From Candidatus Sphingomonas phytovorans (GTDB lineage Bacteria > Pseudomonadota > Alphaproteobacteria > Sphingomonadales > Sphingomonadaceae), in assembly GCA_029202385.1 (NCBI GenBank), contig CP119314.1, positions 2,420,501-2,484,500 of the forward strand: a stretch of DNA of 64,000 nt. The letters are read 5' to 3'. The translations under genes were made by a program, and so were the position numbers. The first letter of the stretch is position 1, and every line of letters begins with the position of its first letter. Below are positions 34,776 through 43,820 of the stretch, one piece after another. The notes beneath the pieces are model-generated. The model saw only the letters and a list, made by a program, of their open reading frames with translations. It was not told the DNA's origin and did not search any database.

Positions 34776-35516
34776 TTGGCCTGGAGCGATCCCATTCCGT
34801 CGCCGGCCAAGCGGGCGGTCACCATCACCGGACGGGCCAACCGCATGACGGTGGCGCTCGAGGACAATTTCCATCACTTCCGCCTGGTGCTCGACCATGA
34901 CGGCACCAGCGTCACCGCGATCACCGCGGTGGCCGTGCGCCATCCCTGGTCGCTCTGCCCGCTGGCCATCCGCCAGCTCGACCGGTTCGTCGGCCGGCCG
35001 CTCGAAGTCGATCAAGGCAAGATCGCCCGGGATATCGATGCGACCGAGCAATGCACCCATCTGATGGACCTGGCCGTGCTGGCGATGTCAGCTGCCGCGC
35101 GCGGGGTGGAGCATCGGCGCTACGATATGACCGCGACGCGCCTTCCCACCCGCCGGATGAGCGCGAGGCTGCGCCGCGATGACGGGATGGCGATCGATCT
35201 CGAGCTCAACGACAATCGGATCATCTCGCCGCCCGAATTTGCCGGTATCGGTATCAAGCGCGGCTTCAGCCAATGGGCGAACAACACGCTCCCGCCCGAC
35301 CTCGCGGAAGCCTTGCTGCTGTTCCGCCGTACGATCTTCATCGGCGGTGGACGGCGCGATCTGGATGAACGCGCCACTGCGGCGGAAGGCGCGCGCAACC
35401 TGGGCGCATGTTTCGTGATGCAGCCCAGCCGCGCGTTGCGGGCATTGCGCATGGTCGGCAGCACGCTTGACTTCGGGGAGGGCGAGGGCCCGCTGCCGGC
35501 AACTCGAGCGACGTGA
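34776..35516 (+). CDS. DUF2889 domain protein
   Basis: 246 residues. The segment AVAVRHPWSLCPLAIRQLDRFVG, with EQCTHLMDLAVLAMSAAA after it, is the DUF2889 pattern of conserved Cys/Pro and CTHL. The function of the family is unknown, but it is repeatedly met next to CoA catabolic genes. The frame opens with a TTG 5 bp after the flavoprotein stop; no good ribosome site is seen, so translation may rely on coupling. An ATG at 34846 would cut into the conserved region. Confidence 0.68.
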   Translation: MAWSDPIPSPAKRAVTITGRANRMTVALEDNFHHFRLVLDHDGTSVTAITAVAVRHPWSLCPLAIRQLDRFVGRPLEVDQGKIARDIDATEQCTHLMDLAVLAMSAAARGVEHRRYDMTATRLPTRRMSARLRRDDGMAIDLELNDNRIISPPEFAGIGIKRGFSQWANNTLPPDLAEALLLFRRTIFIGGGRRDLDERATAAEGARNLGACFVMQPSRALRALRMVGSTLDFGEGEGPLPATRAT

Positions 35517-35534
35517 CGCCCGTTGCCCGTTCGG

Positions 35535-37199
35535 TCAGGACGATTGCGGCGGAAGCGGCAGGACAGCGTCCATATCGACGGTCGGATCCGGTGCATTGGC
35601 CTTCCAGCGCACCGAGCCGAACGGCCGCTCAAGCATGCGCCGCACAATGGGCGGCGCATCGCCGGCATGGAAGGCGGTCACCGCAGCCTGCAGCTCGCGA
35701 TCGGCCAGGGTGGCCCGCGTCCGCGCCCGCAAATAATCGTGCCAGGTGGGATAGTGAAACCGGAAGATCCACAGCCATTCGTCGGTGATGTCGCGCGAGA
35801 TCGCCACCGCATAGGCCCCGTTGCGCTCGAAGCTGCGCTGCAACCGGCGTGCGGCATGATAGAAATCGCGCGCGGCTCCGGGGTCCACGCGGTAGATCAC
35901 TTCGAGCGTGATCGGTCCGCTGCGGCCACTCAGGTCGAGGGCGATCGCCGGATCGCCGCGGCGCGGCGCGACCTCGCCGGCGCGGGCGTCGGTGTCGGGG
36001 AGCTTCAACCAGCGCGACAGCGGCACCAATCCGAGGACCAAAAGCCCGGCGGCCGCTAGGGCTACCGGCACGCCATGGACTTCGGCGACCCGGCCCCAGC
36101 ACCAGCTTCCCACCGCCAGGCCGCCGCCTACCGCTGCCTGATAGGCTGCCAGCGCGCGTCCCGAGACCCAGCGCGGCGAGGCGAGCTGGACCGAGATGTT
36201 GAACATGGAAATGCTCGTCATCCAGCCGGCCCCGGCAACCAGCAGCGCGCCCGTGCTCAGCGGCAACGACCGGCTGACGGCGACCGTCAGCAACGCGCTT
36301 CCCAGCAACAGCGCGGAAATCCGGGAAGCGCCTTCAGCGCCGAACGCCGCGCGGATCCGATCGATCGCCAGCGCCGCCGTGACCGCGCCCAGCCCGAAGG
36401 AGCCGAGCAGCAAGCCATAGGTCATCGCACTGCCGTGGAGCACATCGCGCGCGACGATCGCGAGCAGCGCATAGGCGACGCTGCCGCCAAAGGCACAGAG
36501 CAACGAGCGGAGGATGACACGCCGGATCGGCGGCGCCAGGCCGACATACCGCATGCCCGAGATGACGGCGCGATCGATCCGCTCCGGTGGAAGGCGTGGC
36601 GGCTCCTGGCGACGGCGCCAGAACAGGAGGGCGAGCATCAGCGGCAGGAACAGCAACGCGTTGACGCCAAAGGCAAGCGCGGACCCGAGCGACGCGACAA
36701 GCACGCCGCCGAGCGCCGGCCCGACGCTGCGCGCCACATTGTTGGAGATGCTGTAGAGCGCGACGGCGGCCGGGAGCGCGTCGCGCCCGACCAGTTCGAC
36801 CGCCGACGACTGCCATGCCGGGCTGTAGAGTGCCGTGCCGGTGCCGACGACAAAACAGCACAACAGGAGCAAGGGCGGCGATATCAGGTGGAACAGCGAC
36901 AGCAGCGCGAGCGCGGCGGCCCCGCAAAAGGCGATTCCGAGCGCCGCGATCGCGACCTTGCGGCGGTCGTACATATCGGCGATCGCGCCCGCCGCGAGCG
37001 CGAAGCACAGGATTGGCGCCATGGTCGCCGTCTGCACCATCGCCACCATGTCGGCGCGATGCGTGAGCGTCAGCATCAGCCAGCCGGCACCGACCGCCTG
37101 CACATGCTGCCCGAGGTTCGAGAACAGGCTCGCCCCCCAGATCCGACGAAAGGCCAGCTGCCGGAACGGCGCGGCGATGCCGCCGGGTTCCTCCGTCAT
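35535..37199 (-). CDS. MFS_3 (EntS-like) transporter with C-terminal soluble domain
   Basis: 554 residues. Residues 1 to about 405 form an MFS_3 carrier (FRRIWGASLFSNLGQHVQAVGAGWLM, then IADMYDRRKVAIAAL in the loop 2-3 position). The last 130 residues are soluble: ITLEVIYRVDPGAARDFYHA ... YAVAISRDITDEWLWIFRFHYPTWHDYLRA resembles antibiotic-biosynthesis-monooxygenase-like dimeric barrels often fused to this carrier. Substrate unknown, perhaps efflux of a toxic intermediate. The ATG at 37199 has a G-rich upstream segment. Convergent with the DUF2889 gene. Confidence 0.83.
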   Translation of the reverse strand: MTEEPGGIAAPFRQLAFRRIWGASLFSNLGQHVQAVGAGWLMLTLTHRADMVAMVQTATMAPILCFALAAGAIADMYDRRKVAIAALGIAFCGAAALALLSLFHLISPPLLLLCCFVVGTGTALYSPAWQSSAVELVGRDALPAAVALYSISNNVARSVGPALGGVLVASLGSALAFGVNALLFLPLMLALLFWRRRQEPPRLPPERIDRAVISGMRYVGLAPPIRRVILRSLLCAFGGSVAYALLAIVARDVLHGSAMTYGLLLGSFGLGAVTAALAIDRIRAAFGAEGASRISALLLGSALLTVAVSRSLPLSTGALLVAGAGWMTSISMFNISVQLASPRWVSGRALAAYQAAVGGGLAVGSWCWGRVAEVHGVPVALAAAGLLVLGLVPLSRWLKLPDTDARAGEVAPRRGDPAIALDLSGRSGPITLEVIYRVDPGAARDFYHAARRLQRSFERNGAYAVAISRDITDEWLWIFRFHYPTWHDYLRARTRATLADRELQAAVTAFHAGDAPPIVRRMLERPFGSVRWKANAPDPTVDMDAVLPLPPQSS

Positions 37200-37253
37200 C
37201 CGCCGTCCCCCCACCCTGCGGCCGTGATCGGCGATAGCCGCGCGCGCAAGAGG

Positions 37254-38117
37254 TCAGAGGAACGCACGGATTTCCTCGATGAAGACGTCCTCGCGATCGT
37301 GATGAACCCAATGACCCGCGCCCTCCACCGTCACGACCCGCGCATTGGCGAAATGATCGGCGCGCCCGTCGAGGGCGGGATTGGACGCCCAGCTCTCGGC
37401 ACCATAGACCAGCAATGTCGGGCAGGCGATCCGCGACCAGAATTCGGCGGGCAAGGTAAGGTGCAGGTCCATGATCTGGATCGTCCGCACGTAGTTGTCG
37501 AACTTCCAGCCATAAGTGCCGTCTTCGTGGCGCAGCAAGCCGTGGCGCGTGAGATGCCGGGCCCGTGTCTCGTCGAGCCGGGGATTCTCCTCCCGCATCC
37601 GGTCGAGCGCCGCCTCGACACTGGGATAGCGCCGGGGCGTCCGCGCGGCGACGTCGCGGCGCTTCTCGATCCAGGACCGCAAATGATCGACCAGCGGCGT
37701 GGTCTGGTTCTCCGCCACCTTCTCCGGCGACGGGCCGAGCCCCTCGATCGCTACAACCTTGGCGACTTCCTCGGGAAAGAGCCCCGCATAGCGCAGGGCG
37801 ATATTGCCGCCCAGCGAATGAGCGACGATCGGCACCGGTGCCAGGCCGAGCTGGCGGACCAGTTCGGCGAGATCATAGACATAGGAAATCATCGAATAGG
37901 CGCCGTCCGGCGACCAGGCGCTGTCGCCATGGCCGCGCAGATCGGGGGCGATGACGTGCCAGTCCTTGCGCAGTTCGGTCGCGATCCAGTCCCAGTTGCG
38001 GCAATGGTCGCGTCCCCCGTGCAGCAGGATCAGCGGCGGTGCCTCGGGATTGCCCCAATCGACATAATGCAGCCGCTGGCGCTGGGACAGGAAGAAATAG
38101 GAAGCCGGCTCGAGCAT
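37254..38117 (-). CDS. Alpha/beta hydrolase
   Basis: 287 residues. LLHGGRDHCRNWD is the oxyanion segment, AHSLGGN has the nucleophilic Ser near 101, and GAGHWVHHDR has the catalytic His near 273; GHGDSAWSPDG is typical. It could hydrolyse an ester, lactone or a C-C bond of a ring-opened diketone. Start at 38117 follows GGAG at a slightly long distance; an upstream frame to 38231 is AT-rich and unlikely. Divergent from the acyl-CoA ligase at 38373. Confidence 0.82.
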   Translation of the reverse strand: MLEPASYFFLSQRQRLHYVDWGNPEAPPLILLHGGRDHCRNWDWIATELRKDWHVIAPDLRGHGDSAWSPDGAYSMISYVYDLAELVRQLGLAPVPIVAHSLGGNIALRYAGLFPEEVAKVVAIEGLGPSPEKVAENQTTPLVDHLRSWIEKRRDVAARTPRRYPSVEAALDRMREENPRLDETRARHLTRHGLLRHEDGTYGWKFDNYVRTIQIMDLHLTLPAEFWSRIACPTLLVYGAESWASNPALDGRADHFANARVVTVEGAGHWVHHDREDVFIEEIRAFL

Positions 38118-38372
38118 CGATTCATCATTCTCCGGGGCGCGCGCCGATCGGGACGCGACCCTTGCATAAATCGATGATATGTCAATTTCGATACCGGATT
38201 TTATGAAGCATCTAGGAAATATGCCCTTCATTCCCGCCGAATCGACGATGATAGCCGAGACTCCATCTTTTATTTAGGGTAGTCGTTCCCGCGATCCGTC
38301 GTAAGCGTATGCCTCACGGGACACCGGCGTTGCTAGGCATGGGGGATCAAGGGGCTCAAGCGAGAAGAATCG
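38118..38372. other. Divergent promoter region, hydrolase / acyl-CoA ligase
   Basis: 255 bp, more AT-rich than its surroundings. It carries TGTCAATTTCGATA at 38180-38193, which resembles the direct repeats of the 3495/14022 leaders (CAAATTCGA core). No other structure is clear and no gene is supported. Confidence 0.4.
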
Positions 38373-39989
38373 ATGAATTTTCCTGTCTGGTCGTCGGATG
38401 TGCAAGACACGGTCACCGCGGTGCTACGCCGCGCGGTGGCCGAATTCGCGGATCGCACATTCCTCGATTTCACCGGCGAGCTGTACACCTATGCCGAGTT
38501 CGACACCCGTTCGACCCGATTGGCGCATGGACTCGCCGCCCGCGGCGTGAAGCGGGGAGACCGGGTCGGCAGCCAGCTCGACAGCAATATCGATGCGGTG
38601 ACGCTATGGCTGGCGCTCAACAAGCTCGGCGCCGTCCATGTGCCGGTGAACACCGCCTATAAGGGCGAGTTTCTCCGCCATCAGTTGAACGACGTTCAGT
38701 GCGCCCTGATCGTCGCCGAGGCCGACTATGCCCCGCGGGTAGTCGATATCGCCGAAGGACTGCCCTCCAGCGAGCGATTGCTGGTGCGCGGCGATGGTCC
38801 CTTGCCGGGCTGCGAACAATTGGCGGTCGAACGGCTCGCCAATGCCTTTAGCGACAACCTCACGCCCATTCCCGACGAGAACGCAGCGGGCGACTTGTGC
38901 ATGCTGATCTTCACCGGTGGAACCACCGGGCCCTCCAAGGCGTGCATGATCAGCCACAATTACGCCTGCAACCTCGCCCGCCAGCTGCTCAAGCGCGAGC
39001 AGCGCAGCAAGGACGATGTCAACTGGACCCCGCTGCCGCTCTTCCACTCGAACGCGCTCGCGGGATCGATCCTGACATCGATGATGGTGGGCGCTCGCAC
39101 CGCGCTCTTCCCGCGCTTCTCGGTCTCCAAATTCTGGGATGATGTCGAGCGCAGCGGCGCGACGATCGTCAATCTCCTGGGATCGATGTTGACCTTCATC
39201 GGCAACGCCGCCGATTGCGACGCCGCGAAGCGCTATTTCGGGAAGGTGCGCGCGGTACGCGGCAGCCCGTTCCCGCCCGAGCTCCAGGAAATCTGGCGGC
39301 AGCGCTTCGGGATCAAATATGCCGGATCCAATACCTACGGGCTGACGGAGGCGGCACGGGTCACCAGCCTGCCCGATGGTGAATATGCCCCACCCGGCTC
39401 GTCGGGCCGGGTCAACGAAGATTTCGACGTCCGCATCGTCGACGACAATGACAATGAAGTAGCGCCGGGTACGCCGGGCGAGATCGTCATCCGTCCGCGT
39501 CACCCCAACATCATGTTCGACGGCTATTGGAACCGCCCGGAGGAAACGCTCAGGATCATGCGCAACCTCTGGCTGCACAGCGGCGACATCGGCAAGATCG
39601 ACGAAGATGGCTTCTTCTATTTCATCGACCGCAAGAAGGACTATCTGCGCCGGCGCGGCGAGAATATTTCGAGCTATGAGCTCGAGAACAGCATCAAGCT
39701 GCACCCGCTGGTCAAGGACGTCGCCGTCCATGCGGTGCTCGCCGAATCGGAGGATGAGGTGAAGGCAACCGTCGTCCTTACCGACGAGGCGGTCATTTCC
39801 CATGAGGAGTTCTGCCGCTGGTGCGCTGATCGCGTCCCCTATTTCGCCGTGCCGCGCTATTTCGAGTTCCGCGCCGATCTGCCGCGCAATCCGGTGGGTC
39901 GCGTCCTCAAATATCAGTTGCGCGATGAAGGCTGCACACCTGACACCTGGGATCGCGAGACAGCGAATTTCGAACTCGAGAAGCGTTGA
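38373..39989 (+). CDS. Acyl-CoA ligase (CaiC-like, ANL superfamily)
   Basis: 538 residues. LIFTGGTTGPSKACMISH is the phosphate loop, SNTYGLTEAARV the adenine-binding motif, LHSGDIGKIDEDGFFYFIDR has the ribose-binding Asp, and KKDYLRRRGENISS the hinge; NPVGRVLKYQLR supplies the catalytic Lys. Similarity to crotonobetaine/carnitine-CoA ligase is general and does not fix the substrate. A GAGAAG site precedes the ATG. Together with the DUF35 gene 27 bp downstream it forms a short operon, divergent from the alpha/beta hydrolase. Confidence 0.9.
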   Translation: MNFPVWSSDVQDTVTAVLRRAVAEFADRTFLDFTGELYTYAEFDTRSTRLAHGLAARGVKRGDRVGSQLDSNIDAVTLWLALNKLGAVHVPVNTAYKGEFLRHQLNDVQCALIVAEADYAPRVVDIAEGLPSSERLLVRGDGPLPGCEQLAVERLANAFSDNLTPIPDENAAGDLCMLIFTGGTTGPSKACMISHNYACNLARQLLKREQRSKDDVNWTPLPLFHSNALAGSILTSMMVGARTALFPRFSVSKFWDDVERSGATIVNLLGSMLTFIGNAADCDAAKRYFGKVRAVRGSPFPPELQEIWRQRFGIKYAGSNTYGLTEAARVTSLPDGEYAPPGSSGRVNEDFDVRIVDDNDNEVAPGTPGEIVIRPRHPNIMFDGYWNRPEETLRIMRNLWLHSGDIGKIDEDGFFYFIDRKKDYLRRRGENISSYELENSIKLHPLVKDVAVHAVLAESEDEVKATVVLTDEAVISHEEFCRWCADRVPYFAVPRYFEFRADLPRNPVGRVLKYQLRDEGCTPDTWDRETANFELEKR

Positions 39990-40016
39990 CCTGGGCACCG
40001 AGCGGAAGGAACGACC

Positions 40017-40457
40017 ATGCCGGAACGGGAAAAGCAGGCGAGCGACGATCTCGCCGCCATTCCGCGGCGCAACCTGCCGGCGCTGAACGAGCGCAACGCC
40101 TTCTTCTGGCAGGCGGGCAAGGACAATGTGCTGCGCTTCTATCGCTGTAAGCCGTGCGGCCATTATATTCACCCCGCCGCGCCGATCTGCCCGATCTGCC
40201 ATGCGCGCGATGTCGGTCCCGAAGACGTGTCGGGACGGGCGACGATTGCCACCTTCACGATCAACCGCCAGCCATGGGAACCGGGCCTCGAAGCACCCTT
40301 CGTCGTGGCAATCGTCGAGATCGAGGAGCAGCCGGACGTTCGGCTGACGACCAACATCGTCAATTGCGGCATTGAAGACGTCTATATCGGCATGCCGGTC
40401 AAGGTCCTGTTCGATCATCGCGAGGACGTTTGGCTGCCCTTGTTCGAGCCGGCCTGA
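40017..40457 (+). CDS. Zn-ribbon and OB-fold (DUF35) protein, no adjacent thiolase
   Basis: 146 residues. Zinc-ribbon Cys lie at about 44, 47, 58 and 61 (CKPC...CPIC), followed by an OB-fold (GRATIATFTINRQPWEPGLE, PFVVAIVEIEEQPDVRLTTN, GMPVKVLFDHRED). DUF35 proteins normally pair with an SCP-x thiolase or Ltp2-type aldolase; none is adjacent. The unpaired Ltp2-like protein at 51897 is a candidate partner. A GGAAGGA site precedes the ATG. Confidence 0.85.
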   Translation: MPEREKQASDDLAAIPRRNLPALNERNAFFWQAGKDNVLRFYRCKPCGHYIHPAAPICPICHARDVGPEDVSGRATIATFTINRQPWEPGLEAPFVVAIVEIEEQPDVRLTTNIVNCGIEDVYIGMPVKVLFDHREDVWLPLFEPA

Positions 40458-40630
40458 GCTTCGCGATACGGACGGGCCGCGCACCGCGCGGCCTGTCCTT
40501 GTCGATACCAACGCACGGCTTGCCTGTGGCCGATACGGTCATGGACTGCATGGCGGCGGCGTCCCCTGACCAAATCATCCACACCTTCGTCGCGCCCTGC
40601 CTTACGCAGGCCGGCACGGGACATAGCGAA

Positions 40631-40658
40631 AGGGGCCCCGCTGTTGAGCGGTGCCCCT
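40631..40658 (-). terminator. Probable terminator of the second TonB receptor gene
   Basis: AGGGGCCCCGCT (40631-40642) pairs with AGCGGTGCCCCT (40647-40658) with one mismatch and a GTTG loop. On the minus strand it follows the TonB stop by about 24 bp and ends in TTTCGC, a weak U tract. Confidence 0.55.
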
Positions 40659-40681
40659 CCCCCTTGCCGGCACGTTCGACG

Positions 40682-43588
40682 TCAGAACTCGACGCGCGCG
40701 CCGATCTTGAAGGCCCTGCCAAGCACGTCGAAATAGGAAGGCGACGTGCTTGAATAGGCACTCGGCGCCACGGGTGGATCGCGGTTCCACAAGTTTGTCA
40801 CCGCCCCGTAGAACTCAAAGCCCTTCTTGTCGCTCATCGGCACTTTGAACCCGAAGGCAAGGTTCTGGTACACGCGTCCGTCCACATGGTTGTTGTTGAT
40901 GCTGTTGGACAGTGACGGGCTATAGCCCGGATCCGTCGGGTCGATGTTGGTCGCGTCATAGGTGCCGCCCTTGATATAGCGGGTCTCGAGCGAGACGCGG
41001 AACCTGCTGTCCTCATAGCCGATCGTGCCGTCCATCACGAGATCGGGACCGGTCAAGAGCCCGATGACCTGCCCCAGCATGCCGGCACGGTTGACCGACC
41101 CGGCGGAATCGATCGTCGTCAGCTCGAACGCCTTGGACGCGAACAGCGACGCGGTGAGCCGGCCGCCGAGACTGTTCGAGACCTTGTTCAGTGGCAGCGA
41201 GTAATCGAGCTGCACATCAAGACCGCGTGCCTTGATGCCTCCGAAATTGAGATAGGTGTCGAGCACGCCCGTCAGCACATGCGTCGTCGGATCGCGCGTC
41301 ATCAATGCGCAGAATTCGGTAGCACCCGCAGCACAGCGCTGGATGATATTGAGGGCACCGAGCCTGCCGATCGCGTTGGTCAGGTGGATATTATAGTAGT
41401 CGACCGAGATCGTCAGGCCTGGCACGATGTTCGACGGCGAGACCACCGCGCCGAGGGTCCAGGTATCGGCCTTTTCCGGACTCAGATTGGGATTGCTGCT
41501 GGACGTCACGAGGATTGGCGCCTGGGTGCCAGATCCCAGCGGATTGCCGGGTCCGATAAAGTCGGTGAACTGACCGGGCGCCTGCGTGCGGCCGCTGAAC
41601 AATTCCGTGGCGTTCGGCGCCCGGATGTCACGCGAGCGTGTCGCGCGCAACCGCAGCCCCTGGAACGGCTCGTAGACCAGGCCGCCTTTCCACGTCCAGG
41701 TCGTGCCGCTGATATTGTAGCTGGTGAGCCGCACCGCGCCGTTGAGCTCGAGATTGTGGAGGAGAGTCATATCCTTGGCGAGCGGTACGGTCGCCTCGAG
41801 ATACCCCTCCTTCACGTCCACGAGGCCGCGATAGCGCTGGCCATTGCCTTGCGCGAACGCGAACGCGAGCGAGAGCGGGTCGGCATCGCCCTTGATGATG
41901 TCCTTGCGATACTCTCCGCCGAACGCGACCGTTACCGGCCCGGCCCAGGTCTTGAACGGGCTGCCGGACAGGTTGAGCCCGGCGACATTCTCGGTGACCG
42001 TCGTCGTCACCGTGCCAGTCCCATAGGCATAGTTGAACGCAGCCTGCGAATATTGGTTGGAGCCGAACAGGTTGAGCGGCACGCAGGCCGGATCATCATT
42101 GCTCGTGATCGCATCAGCATTGACACCGCAGACGATCTGGCCGGCGCTGTTCGTCCGTGCGTCGAGCGCCTTGTTGAAATTGGCGGTGATACGATTGTTG
42201 GCCGTGACCAAAGTCAGCTTGGTATAGCCATATTGGTAGAAGGCATCCCATTTCCAACTGCCGCCGAGGCTGCCGCGCAAGCCACCGGCGAACTGGTACA
42301 TCTGGGTATGGTTGAATTGCTGCGGGTTGATGTCCTCGTTGAGGCGGCCCATCTGGAACGAGGTGATGCCGAGCGCGGCCGCCTGGTTGCGGACGGCGGT
42401 CGGCAGGAAAGGATTGGCCGCATTGATGGTCAAGCTGCCGAAGTCGACCTGGCGGGCTCGCGCCTGGCTGTCCAGCTTGCCCCAGTTGCCGCTGAAATAG
42501 AGTTCGACGGCGTCGCTGAACTTGTAGTTGCCCGATGCATAAGCCAGCATGCGGCGTACCGGCATTTCGAGCTGGGTGTCCTTGTAGAGGAAATATTCGT
42601 CATGACCGCTGCCGCCCACCATCGCGGTCGACGAGGCGGGCGAGCCGAACACATAATTGCTGGTCGACTGCCCCCCCAGGAACTGGGTGCCGCGCAGCGC
42701 CGTCGTTGTGATCAGCCCACCGGGCGCGACCGATGCATTGTGGACGTTTGAGGTGATGATGCGCGCCGGGTTGCTACCGCGGCTCGCCGGCGGAATCGCG
42801 ACGGTGCCCCATTCCTGCTGGCACCAGGAGCGGCTGTAACAGTCGTCGGCAGCCGCATTGTCCTCATATTCGAACGAACCGATCAGGTGCCCCTTGCCGT
42901 CCGCAAAGGAGATACCGCCGGCTGCGGCGGCGCGGAACTTGCGGGCATCGCCTGCCTCGGTGATGCCGGTCTGCACCTCGGCCTTCAGGCCCGTATAGGT
43001 ACGGTCGGGAATGACGTTGATCACACCGGCCACCGCGTCGGCGCCATAAGCGGCCGATGCGCCGCCCGTCACCACTTCGGCCCGGCTGGTCAGCATCGAG
43101 GGGAGCAAGTTGAGGTCGACGGTCCCGAGACTGGTGGTCGGGGTAAACCGGCGGCCGTCGAACAGCACCAGCGTGCGGTTCGCGCCCATACCGCGCAGGT
43201 TGGCGAGCCGCTGCCCCGGCGGGGCGCCGGCGTCGACATAGGCCGGTCCCGCCGTGGGCACGAACTGGGGCAACAACTGCAAACCTTCGCCGATATTGCG
43301 GATACCCATCTTCTGCAGACTGTCGGCACCCAGCACCGTGACCGGGGTCGGCGCATCGGCACCGCTTCGCGCCGTGCGCGAGCCAGTGACGACAATGTCC
43401 TTGCCGATGTCGTCCTGCGGCGCGGCGGTATCGGCCGGCGCGGTCGGCGGCGGAGCCGTATCGACGGCGGCGATCCGGGGTGCGGATTCGTTCCTGTCCT
43501 GCGCATGGGCAGCCGTCGCGACCAGCAATACCGTGCAGCTAGCGCTGACAAGGAGCGCGCGGCGTGCACGATAGTTCTGAATCTTCAT
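40682..43588 (-). CDS. TonB-dependent outer-membrane receptor, large type
   Basis: 968 residues. Signal peptide MKIQNYRARRALLVSASCTV with cleavage near AHAQ, a TonB-box/plug opening at KDIVVTGSRTARSG, plug motifs LANLRGMGANRTLVLFDGRR and SAAYGADAVAGVINVI, and a barrel ending in FKIGARVEF with a terminal Phe. Receptors of this length and plug form are common in sphingomonads and usually import hydrophobic or sugar-linked nutrients. The ATG at 43588 has GGGAAGA upstream. A palindrome at 43659 and a shared motif at 43707 lie in its promoter. Confidence 0.92.
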   Translation of the reverse strand: MKIQNYRARRALLVSASCTVLLVATAAHAQDRNESAPRIAAVDTAPPPTAPADTAAPQDDIGKDIVVTGSRTARSGADAPTPVTVLGADSLQKMGIRNIGEGLQLLPQFVPTAGPAYVDAGAPPGQRLANLRGMGANRTLVLFDGRRFTPTTSLGTVDLNLLPSMLTSRAEVVTGGASAAYGADAVAGVINVIPDRTYTGLKAEVQTGITEAGDARKFRAAAAGGISFADGKGHLIGSFEYEDNAAADDCYSRSWCQQEWGTVAIPPASRGSNPARIITSNVHNASVAPGGLITTTALRGTQFLGGQSTSNYVFGSPASSTAMVGGSGHDEYFLYKDTQLEMPVRRMLAYASGNYKFSDAVELYFSGNWGKLDSQARARQVDFGSLTINAANPFLPTAVRNQAAALGITSFQMGRLNEDINPQQFNHTQMYQFAGGLRGSLGGSWKWDAFYQYGYTKLTLVTANNRITANFNKALDARTNSAGQIVCGVNADAITSNDDPACVPLNLFGSNQYSQAAFNYAYGTGTVTTTVTENVAGLNLSGSPFKTWAGPVTVAFGGEYRKDIIKGDADPLSLAFAFAQGNGQRYRGLVDVKEGYLEATVPLAKDMTLLHNLELNGAVRLTSYNISGTTWTWKGGLVYEPFQGLRLRATRSRDIRAPNATELFSGRTQAPGQFTDFIGPGNPLGSGTQAPILVTSSSNPNLSPEKADTWTLGAVVSPSNIVPGLTISVDYYNIHLTNAIGRLGALNIIQRCAAGATEFCALMTRDPTTHVLTGVLDTYLNFGGIKARGLDVQLDYSLPLNKVSNSLGGRLTASLFASKAFELTTIDSAGSVNRAGMLGQVIGLLTGPDLVMDGTIGYEDSRFRVSLETRYIKGGTYDATNIDPTDPGYSPSLSNSINNNHVDGRVYQNLAFGFKVPMSDKKGFEFYGAVTNLWNRDPPVAPSAYSSTSPSYFDVLGRAFKIGARVEF

Positions 43589-43658
43589 GATCTTCCCTCT
43601 CCCTATGTCCGGTCTATTATTATTCGAGGCCATTTCCGACCCAGGCCGGAGCATCAGA

Positions 43659-43674
43659 TTCTCCAAAAATGGAG
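43659..43674. promoter_or_regulatory. Palindrome upstream of the second TonB receptor
   Basis: TCTCCA-AAAA-TGGAGA has perfect 6-bp arms, 71 bp before the receptor ATG. Likely a repressor or activator site; the cognate regulator is unknown. Confidence 0.4.
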
Positions 43675-43706
43675 ACAGCGTCAACTAACGAGACATCAGC
43701 GATATT

Positions 43707-43726
43707 GGCGATTTCCCCTTAAAAGG
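43707..43726 (-). promoter_or_regulatory. 20-bp motif shared with 46087-46106
   Basis: On the minus strand CCTTTTAAGGGGAAATCGCC; the other copy is CCGCTTAGGGGGAAGTCGCC. They lie about 119 and 106 bp before their genes (TonB receptor and MFS). This suggests a common sigma-factor or activator site. Confidence 0.45.
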
Positions 43727-43820
43727 ACCTCTTTCGGCCACTGCCCGTACGCATAAAATTCCAGACGATCCATCGGTTCCTTGCGCCGCTCGCACGCCAC
43801 AGGACGAGGATCAGGCGACG

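Noticed and set aside
36075..38177. 700-codon plus-strand frame across the MFS_3 and hydrolase genes
   Set aside because: Arg/Gln-rich shadow of two well-supported minus-strand genes.
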